From Streptomyces laurentii (GTDB lineage Bacteria; Actinomycetota; Actinomycetes; Streptomycetales; Streptomycetaceae), in contig AP017424.1 of NCBI GenBank assembly GCA_002355495.1, positions 6,017,501 through 6,081,500 of the forward strand: a DNA stretch of 64,000 nucleotides, read 5' to 3'. The notes under the pieces were generated by a model. It did not search any database. It was not told the DNA's origin and worked only from the letters and a program-made list of their open reading frames with translations. Shown piece by piece: positions 17,707 through 25,099 of this stretch. The position numbers and the translations under genes were made by a program. Position 1 is the stretch's first letter. Each line of letters starts with the position of its first letter.

Positions 17707-19201
17707 TCATGGTGGTGCGTCGCCCCGCGCGCGTTCCTGTTCGCATATGTCTGCGAGGTCGGTGAGCCGGTCCGACTGCCGCACCGGCCGGGCGACGCGC
17801 TGGTTGCCGGCCAGCAGGTCCTGGTGCCGGTCGAGGAAGGCCCAGTAGCCGGCGGTGCACGGGCACGCGTGCTCGCCGGTGCGGTCGCCCGGCCGGTAGA
17901 CGCACGGGGCGCACAGGTCGCTCATGCGGTTCACGTAGGTGCCGCCCGACGCGTAGGGCTTGGTCGTCATCCGGCCGCCGTCGGCGTACTGGGCCATGCC
18001 GACGACGTTGGGGAGCATGACCCAGTCGTAGCCGTCCACGAAGCGGGGGTGGAACCACTCCGTGACGGCGGCGGGGTCCCAGCCGCGCTGGAGTGCGTGC
18101 CTGTCGAGGATCATCAGCCGGGGGATGTGGTGCGTCCAGCCCGTGTCGCGCACCTGGGTCAGGACGGTGCGCAGGCAGTTGGCCCGGACGGCGTCCGCGT
18201 CCAGGTCTTTCCACCAGTCGGGCAGCGGGGCGGTGTGCTGAAGCTCGTTGGAGCGCCGGTAGTCCTCGCCGAAGTACCAGTACAGCTGCCAGACGTACTC
18301 GCACCAGCCGGCAACCTGATGCACGAAGCCCTCCACGCTGTTCAGCGGCGCCCGGCCCTCGCGCCACGCCTGCTCGGCCTGCTCGACGCACTCGGCGGGG
18401 TCGAAGGCCGAGGTTCACAGACGAGGAGAGCAGGCTGTGGCTCGTGACGGGGTCGGCGGCGAGCATGGCGTCCTCGTACGGTCCGAACGTGGCGAGCCGG
18501 TGCTCGACGAAGCGCCGCAGCGCCCGTCGCGCCTCCGCCCGGGTCGCGGGGAACAGGCGTGGCCCGTCCCGTCCGACGAAGGAGACGTCCCCGTCGCGCT
18601 CCCACCGGTCGAGGTCGTGACGGACTTCGTCGTCGATGTCGTCCTCGCGGGGCCGGTAAGGGCGGCCGGCCTGGAGGGAAGTGGTCTCGCGGGGTGGGGG
18701 TTCCCGGTTGTCGTGATCGAGGTTCCACCGTCCTGCCGCGGGCTGCTCGCCGTCCATGAGCAGGTCGTGGCCGCGACGGACCCAGCGGTAGAAGTCCTCC
18801 TGCCGCAGGCGCTTGCCGTCGTGTCCGTCCGTCCAGGCGGTGAAGTCGGGCATCGGCACCAGAAACCCGCGCGCAGGGCCCACCGCCACCTGGTCGAGGG
18901 ACCGCACGAGGCGGAGGGCCGCGTGCGAGGTCGGGTGGTGGACGCCGAACGGACGCCCACGCGTCGCTCGGTCCAGCCCCTCCCGGTAGGTGTCTGCCCG
19001 TACGTACGTGACGCGGTCGCCCAGTTCCGCCGCGCGGTGGCGCATCGCGGACAGCACGAGGTGGGCCTTGGCCCGGTGGAAGCGACGCCTGCGGAAGTCG
19101 GAGCGCGCCTCGATCATGAGCAGGGGAGTGTCGAGACCGGGTCCCTCTTCGCCCGGGGTGAGGAAGTGGGGGCCGAGCTGGTCGCCGAAGGGCCAGTGCA
19201 C
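17707..19201 (-). pseudogene. Fe-S photolyase/cryptochrome-like protein (DPRP family), frameshifted
   Basis: Two adjoining frames together give a full deoxyribodipyrimidine photolyase-related protein of roughly 500 residues. The first frame (GTG 19201, preceded by GAGGAG) runs from HWPFGDQLGPHF to LLSSSVNLGL; similarity continues in another frame as FDPAECVEQAEQAW and then EGFVHQVAGWCEYVWQLYW. The break lies at about 18404-18408 and needs two extra bases (or one fewer) to restore the frame. The second part keeps the cysteines expected for a 4Fe-4S cluster (LCAPCVY, HACPC). Family members repair (6-4) lesions or act as light sensors, and such a gene commonly sits beside crtE in Streptomyces. 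The frame break could be a real mutation or a sequencing error. Confidence 0.82.
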
Positions 19202-19212
19202 GACGTGTCTCC

Positions 19213-19344
19213 TCAGTCGCGGCCGCGGGCGTGCTTGAAGCGCGCGAGCCCGTCGGCGAGGTCGATGAGCGGGTCCGGGTAGTCGAGAACCTCGCGTTCT
19301 TCCGCCGGGAGGCGCCAGGGCTCGCGCACCTTCTTACCGTCCAC
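19213..19344 (-). pseudogene. 3' remnant of a class I photolyase gene
   Basis: Only about the last 42 codons survive. The peptide GKKVREPWRLPAEEREVLDY and then PDPLIDLADGLARFKHARG match the C-terminal end of the FAD domain of class I photolyases as I remember it. At about 19340-19345 the coding sense ends abruptly and plus-strand similarity to a cation efflux protein begins. The stop codon lies 12 bases upstream of the next minus-strand start (19201), so this gene was probably the operon partner of the Fe-S photolyase before its 5' part was lost. Confidence 0.72.
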
Positions 19345-19690
19345 GCTTTGATCGGCTTCGGTCTGGACTCGGTCATCGAGGTTTCCTCCGCGGCCGCGGT
19401 CGCCTGGCAGTTCTCCGCCCGCGACCACGCCGTGCGCGAGCAGAGGGAGAAGACCACCCTGCGGATCATCGCTGTCTCCTTCTTCGCGCTCGCCGCCTAC
19501 GTCACCGTTGACGCCGTCCGCGCGCTGACCGGCACCGGCGGGGCTGAGCCCGTCCCCGGTATCGTCATCGCCGCCCTCTCCCTGGCGGCGATGCCGTTCC
19601 TGTCCGCCGCCCAGCGACGTGCCGGGCGTGAACTCGGCTCCGCCAGCGCGGTCGCCGACTCCCAGCAGACCCTGCTGTGCATGGCACTCC
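19340..19690 (+). pseudogene. Internal fragment of a cation diffusion facilitator-type transporter
   Basis: An open plus-strand frame carries IGFGLDSVIEVSSAAAVAWQ, RIIAVSFFALAAYVTVDAVR and SASAVADSQQTLLC, typical of cation efflux (CDF) membrane proteins. The fragment lacks the first one or two membrane segments and everything after TLLC, where family members continue through at least two more helices. Both ends are abrupt: the left end abuts a truncated photolyase on the other strand and the right end runs into unrelated sequence. Confidence 0.72.
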
Positions 19691-19825
19691 ACCGGCTCGT
19701 CGCGGGCCAAGCCCCGGGAGCCGACGGCGACCATGTCGAAGATGACGGCCCGCGGATGGACACATACACGCGGACGGACGTCAGCCCCGACGACGTCGGC
19801 GAGCGGGACTCGCTGGTCACCGCGT

Positions 19826-20075
19826 CCTTTTGGCGCGGGTGCCGACGTCTTCCCGCGGCCATTGTGGTGCGGGAGGGTGAGGCCGGCGTCGACGGCGGAA
19901 CGGCCGAGTTCGAGACCGTTCGCAAGGCATGTAGGTGGGCAGGGCCACCGGTGCGGACAGCTGCGATCTGTTGGGTGTGCTTGGCGCCGTTGTCGACAGC
20001 GGGGAGGGTGAGGAGTTCGGCGGGGGCGTGGTAGCGGTGGCCCAGCGGGTGCTGCGGGAGCGAACCCCGGTCAGC
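19826..20075 (-). pseudogene. ISL3-family transposase remnant (C-terminal part, frameshifted)
   Basis: Minus-strand reading gives the ISL3 C-terminal signature in two frames: IAAVRTGGPAHLHAL (about 19930-19985), then after a frame change LANGLELGRSAVDAGLTLPH and HNGRG (about 19845-19928). The expected continuation, N-R-x-K-x-x-K-R-Q-M-x-G-R-A-G-F, is absent. The remnant lies about 150 bp from the right copy of the island-flanking repeat. Sequence between 19690 and 19826 shows nothing I recognise. Confidence 0.6.
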
Positions 20076-20198
20076 CTTGTCGCAGAGGTTCTTCGACTGT
20101 CGGCCGTGACGCTCGTGCGACGCTCCGGGTGCCCGCGCGCAGGGTGAGCAGCCCCAAAAGGGTCTCTGACCTGCGCTTTCCTGGAGATCACTCATGCC

Positions 20199-20267
20199 GA
20201 CATCTTTCCGATGACGCACCACGTGGAGTGCGTGGCGATCCTGGAGCCGGTGAAGAAGGACGCCTGA
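20199..20267 (+). pseudogene. 3' remnant of the TRAM methyltransferase gene
   Basis: In frame, 20205-20267 encodes FPMTHHVECVAILEPVKKDA and a stop, identical in protein to the end of the intact gene at 3394-4722. No upstream part of the gene is present. This is the coding portion of the right-hand repeat and probably marks the original chromosomal 3' end displaced by integration, or the reverse. Confidence 0.75.
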
Positions 20268-20379
20268 CCTGGGGTTTGTGGGTGGGCTTGATGGGCGGTG
20301 CGGGCGTTATGGGTGATATCTTGACGCTGAAATGACGCTCGTGACGCTCATTCGACGCTCGCTCTGATGGGGCGTCAGG
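20203..20379. repeat. Right copy of ~180-bp direct repeat (attR-like)
   Basis: Same orientation as 4658-4836, ending at GATGGGGCGTCAG (left: GATGGGGTGTCAG). Differences are scattered substitutions plus one single-base gap, more than would be expected if the repeat had arisen by a recent simple duplication in this strain. The distance between copies is about 15.5 kb and encloses the whole lit/crt set. Confidence 0.8.
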
Positions 20380-20843
20380 GATCCGCTGCGTGCCGCCGTT
20401 GTCGATGTCAGGGCGGCGTGACGGGGCCGCCGAGGTGGTGGAAGTACAAGGTGTGGTCGCTGAGGGGCTGGCCCACAGGGGCGATCCAAGGCTGCTCGAC
20501 ATCGTCGGGGAGGGTGGGACCCAGCATCCGGCCGACCATGTCGTGTGGGCCGCTGTACTCGCGCCACTCGATGCGGCGGCGGCCTCGCGTTGAAGCTCCG
20601 CGAGCCGGGTGTCGCCAAGGGCGGCTGACGGTGTCACCGTCATCTGTAGGGCCAGATACAGCTGCCGCAGGGTGGCCTGGCGCGCTGGAGGCGGAGAACG
20701 CGGCCGGCGTCGCCGTTGCCACCGCGAACGGCTTCCGGCTTCTCGGCGTACCGCTCATCGAGGGCGAGGAGAAGGGGCGCCCGTACGCTCTTCAGAGCTG
20801 GGCGCTCGACCGGGGCTGAGGCCCGCCCCGGACGCCCGCCGCC
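20380..20843. other. Stretch with decayed coding traces between the island and the MFS gene
   Basis: No confident gene. On the plus strand, 20680-20819 ends an open frame with ENAAGVAVATANGFRLLGVP and RPYALQSWALDRG, which looks like the C-terminal end of a protein I do not recognise. On the minus strand, about 20408-20643, protein-like text (HDMVGRMLGPTLPDDVEQPW, HTLYFHHLGG) is split between frames. Both may be remnants. Confidence 0.4.
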
Positions 20844-22160
20844 TCAGACCCCCGCCCCCTCCCGTGCTCCCGGCACCGGCAGTTCCTCCACCGCGTCCAC
20901 CGGCCCGTCCAGCACCCGCAGGGAGCGGGTCAGGTGCAGGGCGACTGCCAGCGCGGCCATCAGCACCATCAGGAACAGCACCGCGCCCTGCACCCCGAAC
21001 CGGTCGCCCAGGAAACCGGCGCCCAGCGGGCCCGTCCATTGCAGGGCCTGCATGCCGAAGCGGCTCACGGCGGAGACCCGGCCGCTGTACTCGTCGGGGA
21101 CGAGCCGGACCTCGTACGACTCCAGGATCACGTTCAGCGGGACCATTGCGGCCGTCGCCACCAGGAGCACCGCGCCGATCTGCCAGGGCTCGGGGACCAG
21201 CGCGACCACGGCGAAGGACTCCACGAAGACCCAGGCGGAAACCAGCAGGGCGGTCCGGGCGCGGATCCGGGCCAGCAGAAGCGGGCCGATCACCGCGCCG
21301 ACGACCCCGCCGACCAGGGCCGTCGCGTTGACGAAGCCGATGGTCTGCGGGTCGCCGCCGCGGTGCTTCACGAGGGCGATCAGCAGCAGGAAGAAGCCCT
21401 GGGCCACCGCGTTGAGCAGCGCCATCCAGATCACCGTGAACCGCAGATAGGCGTGGTCGCGGACGAAGCGGTAACCGGCCATCACGTCCCGGCCGATGCC
21501 GGGGCGCTCCGCCCCCGGTTCCCGGTCCGGGCCGAGCGGGCGGCGGATGAGCGCGGCGCCCAGGGACGCGAAGAGGAAGGACACCGCGTCCGCCAGGAAG
21601 GGCGCCCAGCGCGCCGCCGAGAACAGCAGCCCGCCCAGCGGGGCGCCGATGACGCGGGCCGCCATGTCCCGGCCCATCGAGCGGGCGGTGGCCTCCCCGA
21701 TCTGCTCCTTCGGCACGATCCGGCGCAGCGAGGGGATCGTCGATCCCGAGGTGATCCCGGACGCGGCACCGGCCACGCAGGCCAGCGCGGAGAGCAGCCA
21801 CACCGCCGCGTCGCCGCGGTGGACCGCGTACGCGACCGCGCCGAGCGCCGCCGCCTGCACCAGGGGGCCGATGATCAGGGTGAGGCGGCGGGAGACGCGG
21901 TCGGCGAGGGCGCCGCCGAGGAGCGTGGTCGCGAGGGTGCCGACCATCGTGGCGGCGGTGATCACCCCGGCCCGGGTGACCGATCCGGTGGCGTACAGGA
22001 TCAGCAGCGGGAAGGCGATGTTCGAGACGCTGGTGCCGAGCGCGGAGAGGCCGTGCCCCGCCCACCAGCCGACGTAGTCCCGGTTGCGCCACAGTGAGAC
22101 CCGGGGGCCGACGGGCGGATCGTCCTGGGGCGGCCCCGTCTCCGTACCGTCACGTCGCAT
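20844..22160 (-). CDS. MFS exporter (EntS-like)
   Basis: 438-residue integral membrane transporter with about twelve hydrophobic segments. Features include LWRNRDYVGWWAGHGLSALG at the N-terminus, GALADRVSRR (the MFS loop 2-3 motif), and ATGSVTRAGVITAATMVGTL. It resembles the EntS/drug-exporter subgroup. ATG 22160 is chosen because GAGAGGA lies 8 bases upstream; an in-frame ATG at 22202 is unsupported. It diverges from the first NRPS-cluster gene across about 207 bp, so it is likely the exporter of the peptide product or of a siderophore-like compound. Confidence 0.85.
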   Translation of the reverse strand: MRRDGTETGPPQDDPPVGPRVSLWRNRDYVGWWAGHGLSALGTSVSNIAFPLLILYATGSVTRAGVITAATMVGTLATTLLGGALADRVSRRLTLIIGPLVQAAALGAVAYAVHRGDAAVWLLSALACVAGAASGITSGSTIPSLRRIVPKEQIGEATARSMGRDMAARVIGAPLGGLLFSAARWAPFLADAVSFLFASLGAALIRRPLGPDREPGAERPGIGRDVMAGYRFVRDHAYLRFTVIWMALLNAVAQGFFLLLIALVKHRGGDPQTIGFVNATALVGGVVGAVIGPLLLARIRARTALLVSAWVFVESFAVVALVPEPWQIGAVLLVATAAMVPLNVILESYEVRLVPDEYSGRVSAVSRFGMQALQWTGPLGAGFLGDRFGVQGAVLFLMVLMAALAVALHLTRSLRVLDGPVDAVEELPVPGAREGAGV

Positions 22161-22367
22161 GCCCGCAGGTTCCTCTCGGTGGGTTTCGCGCACTGGTCCC
22201 ATTCGATGCTGCCGGTGGGAAACACCGCCGGCCAGGCAACGAACCGGCAGTACAGGGCCGTTGGACGCGTGCCGTCAGTTGCCGGGTTCCTGCCTGGAAA
22301 GCGTTCCCGGGCGTTGGCAGGATCGCCGGGGACCCGCCCCCCGACAGACGTACAGAGGAGACCCGCC

Positions 22368-24017
22368 ATGCCCGCCAGCACAGGCCCCCACGCCGTCGTC
22401 CCGCTCGCGGCGGCCGTCGCAGCGGAGGGGGTGGCGGCCGGTGACCCCGGCCGTCCGGAGCGGGGCGGGGACGTGGCGGGGCGGGGGCTGCCCGAGATCC
22501 GGGCGGCTGTCGCCGCCGCGCTCGCCGTGGTCACCGGGCTGCCGGCCGACGACGTGCCGTGGGACACCGGGCTGACCGCGCTCGGCGTGACCTCGCTGGA
22601 GATCGGCCGCATCTGCGCACGGCTCGGTGACGCGCTGGGGCGGCCGGTGCCGATCTCGCAGATCTACCGGCAGCGGACCGCCGCCGGGCTCGCGGAGTGG
22701 ATCCACGCCACGGACGGGCGGCCGCACGCGGCACCCGGCGAGGGCACGGAGGCCGGTGACGACACGCGGGCCCCGCTCTCGCCGACGCAGACCTTCATGT
22801 TCATGAAGCACGTCTTCAAGCCCGACGACCTGTCGCTGCACTCGGTGCGCTGCTGGCGCATCGAGGGCCGCCCGGACCGGGCCGCACTGGCCGCCGCCGT
22901 GGAGTACCTGCACCGCAGGCACCGTTACCTCAGCGCCGAATACCTCTTCCAGGAGCAGCCGTACGTCCGCCCCGCCGACCTGCCCGCCCCGCCACTCGGC
23001 GCGTTCCTCGCGGACACCGAGGAGGAGGCGAAGGACGTGCTGGCGCGCGAACTGGCCAAGCCCTTCCGGCTGGTGCGCGGCGACGTGTGGCGGCCGGTCT
23101 TCGTGGCGGTGCGCCAGGCGCACGTCACCCTCTTCGGGTACGCCGTCCACCACGTGGCGTTCGACGGCGGCTCGTCCGAGGTCCTGGCGCACGACCTGTC
23201 GGCCGCCTACAACGCGTACGCCGAGGGCCGGACGCCCGGCCTGGAGCCCGCCCCCGGTCCGCGCGAGGTGGCCGAGGCGCTGGAGGCGCATCTGCCGTAC
23301 GTGGATCTCGACGCCCAGCGCGAGTACTGGCGGCGCACGATCAACGGCATGACCCCGCTGGAATACCCGGGCGGTGCGGAGGCGCCGCGCGGGACACCCT
23401 GCCGGATGATCGACCTGCCGCTGCCCGCCGGGCTCGCCGACGGGGTGCGGGGGCTCGCGCAGCGCCACGGGGTCAGCCCGTTCGCCGTGTATCTGAGCGC
23501 GTACGGGCAGGGCATGGCGGAGCTCATCGGCGAGCACGACTTCGGCGTCGGCACGCCCGTCAACCGGCGCGGGAACAGCGTCCTCAGCCGGGCCGCGGGA
23601 TGCCTCATCGACATCCTGCCGCTGCGGCCCAGGACGGACCCGGACGCCTCGCCCGCCGCGTCGATCGCCGCCACCGCCGGGGCCGTCGCGGAGGCGTTCT
23701 CCGCGCAGGACCTGTCGATCTCCGAGATCGCCGGGCTCCAGCTGAAGACGGAGTCCACGGACCGCAACCGGATGTTCCAGACGATGTTCGTGCTCCAGGA
23801 CAACGGACTCGGCGAACTGGCCCTGAAGGGGCTGCCGTCGCAGTTCTTCCGGCCACGCTACCCCGGTGTCTCCGGCGAGGTGCACGCCGAGGTCTGGCCC
23901 GCCGCCGGGACGCACGGACGGCTGGTGATCGGCTACCACCCGGACCGGACCTCCGGCGCCTTCTGTACCCGGCTCGCCGAGGCCATGCTCGACCGGCTCA
24001 GCGGATACCTGGCCTGA
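22368..24017 (+). CDS. Free-standing carrier-condensation didomain NRPS protein (T-C)
   Basis: 549 residues. The N-terminal part (about 40-115) is a carrier domain with the phosphopantetheine serine in LGVTSLEIGRI (Ser76). The rest (about 140-545) is a condensation domain with an intact HHVAFDGGS motif at about residue 261 and a VGTPVNRRG segment. It has no adenylation domain. The ATG 22368 follows AGAGGAG. It starts the NRPS operon and is followed by a type II thioesterase. Possible roles are starter-unit transfer, addition of a terminal amine, or off-loading by amide or ester formation. The main NRPSs end in a bare carrier, which makes a release role attractive but unproven. Confidence 0.85.
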   Translation: MPASTGPHAVVPLAAAVAAEGVAAGDPGRPERGGDVAGRGLPEIRAAVAAALAVVTGLPADDVPWDTGLTALGVTSLEIGRICARLGDALGRPVPISQIYRQRTAAGLAEWIHATDGRPHAAPGEGTEAGDDTRAPLSPTQTFMFMKHVFKPDDLSLHSVRCWRIEGRPDRAALAAAVEYLHRRHRYLSAEYLFQEQPYVRPADLPAPPLGAFLADTEEEAKDVLARELAKPFRLVRGDVWRPVFVAVRQAHVTLFGYAVHHVAFDGGSSEVLAHDLSAAYNAYAEGRTPGLEPAPGPREVAEALEAHLPYVDLDAQREYWRRTINGMTPLEYPGGAEAPRGTPCRMIDLPLPAGLADGVRGLAQRHGVSPFAVYLSAYGQGMAELIGEHDFGVGTPVNRRGNSVLSRAAGCLIDILPLRPRTDPDASPAASIAATAGAVAEAFSAQDLSISEIAGLQLKTESTDRNRMFQTMFVLQDNGLGELALKGLPSQFFRPRYPGVSGEVHAEVWPAAGTHGRLVIGYHPDRTSGAFCTRLAEAMLDRLSGYLA

Positions 24018-24021
24018 TCCG

Positions 24022-24804
24022 ATGACGACGTCCAGGGACAACCCGTGGATCGGCAGCCGGATCGGCGCCGTGGACCGGCCGCGTACGCGGGTGATCTGCC
24101 TGCCGCAGTCGGGTGCGGGGCCCGCCGCGTTCACCGCCTGGCGGCCCCATCTGCCGCCCGGCGTGGAGATCGCCACCGTGACCCTGCCCGGCCGGGGCCC
24201 CCGGACCGCCGAACCGCTGCCGCCGGACCCGGACACCGTGACGCGCCTGCTGCTCGACGGGCTGCGCCCCGAACTCGACGTGCCGTACGTCCTGTTCGGT
24301 CACAGCCTGGGCGCGCTGCTGGCCCACGCGGTGACCGTCCGGGCCGCCCGGGAGGGTGTTCCCGCACCGGCCGCGCTCGTCGTGTCCGGGTCGCGGGCGC
24401 CGCACACCCCACCCGGGGCTTCGGTCGCCGAGTACGACGATCAGGGCCTGGCCGCCTGGCTGACCCGGATCGGCGGGCTGCCGCCGGAGCTGCTGCGGCA
24501 CGGCGCGTACGCCGCGTACGTGTTCCGTACGGTCCGCGCCGACCTGGCTCTGGCCGAGCGGATCGTGACGGCCGGGCCGGTACGGGTCGGCTGCCCGCTC
24601 CACGCGTTCGGTGGGGTGGACGACACGCTCGCACCGCCCGCCCTGATCGAGGAGTGGCGCGCCTGCGCGGCCGGAGAGCACACCACGACGCTGCTGCCCG
24701 GCGGACACGGCTTCCCGCAGTCCGAACCGGCGGCGACCGTCGCCGCACTGGCCGGCGTCCTGCCGGTATCCGTACATCCATCACAGGAAGGACCGCCACG
24801 GTGA
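24022..24804 (+). CDS. Type II thioesterase
   Basis: 260-residue alpha/beta hydrolase that removes stalled or wrong acyl groups from carrier domains. The nucleophile motif is LFGHSLGALLAH (Ser about residue 96), and the catalytic His is in LPGGHGFP near the C-terminus. It begins with the RVICLPQSGAGPAAFTAW signature of GrsT-like enzymes. It starts 4 bases after the T-C gene and its stop overlaps the next start (GTGA). A second, distinct type II thioesterase sits at the far end of the cluster (61173). Confidence 0.88.
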   Translation: MTTSRDNPWIGSRIGAVDRPRTRVICLPQSGAGPAAFTAWRPHLPPGVEIATVTLPGRGPRTAEPLPPDPDTVTRLLLDGLRPELDVPYVLFGHSLGALLAHAVTVRAAREGVPAPAALVVSGSRAPHTPPGASVAEYDDQGLAAWLTRIGGLPPELLRHGAYAAYVFRTVRADLALAERIVTAGPVRVGCPLHAFGGVDDTLAPPALIEEWRACAAGEHTTTLLPGGHGFPQSEPAATVAALAGVLPVSVHPSQEGPPR

Positions 24805-25064
24805 CCACGACCGAGCAGACCGAAGCCATCCGTACCCAGGTGAGGGCCTATCTGACCGAGGAGCTGGCGACGCCCGTCGCCGACGACCTCAACATCTTCG
24901 GCGCGGGCCTCGCCAACTCGCTGTTCACGATCCAGCTCGTGACCTACGTGGAGCGCGCCTTCGGCGTCCAGGTCGGCACCGACGAGCTGGACGAAGTGCA
25001 CTTCTGCTCCGTCGACGCGATCACCGCGTTCGTGGCCGCCAAGCCGGCGCGCTCCGTCGCCTGA
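24801..25064 (+). CDS. Acyl/peptidyl carrier protein
   Basis: 87-residue stand-alone carrier. The attachment serine is in GAGLANSLFTIQLV (Ser40), with the four-helix pattern typical of ACPs and an acidic DELDE segment. GTG 24801 overlaps the thioesterase stop by 4 bases. It may hold the fatty acyl chain made by the ketosynthases and activated by the AMP ligase of the cluster, or an amino acid. The second free carrier (62180) is different in sequence. Confidence 0.82.
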   Translation: MTTTEQTEAIRTQVRAYLTEELATPVADDLNIFGAGLANSLFTIQLVTYVERAFGVQVGTDELDEVHFCSVDAITAFVAAKPARSVA

Positions 25065-25099
25065 CCATCCCGCCCGCCCTCTCCTGCCGGAGGCTCCAC

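Noticed and set aside
18437..19282. Plus-strand open frames opposite the photolyase gene
   Set aside because: The minus strand carries conserved photolyase sequence in both segments; the plus frames have no known domain.
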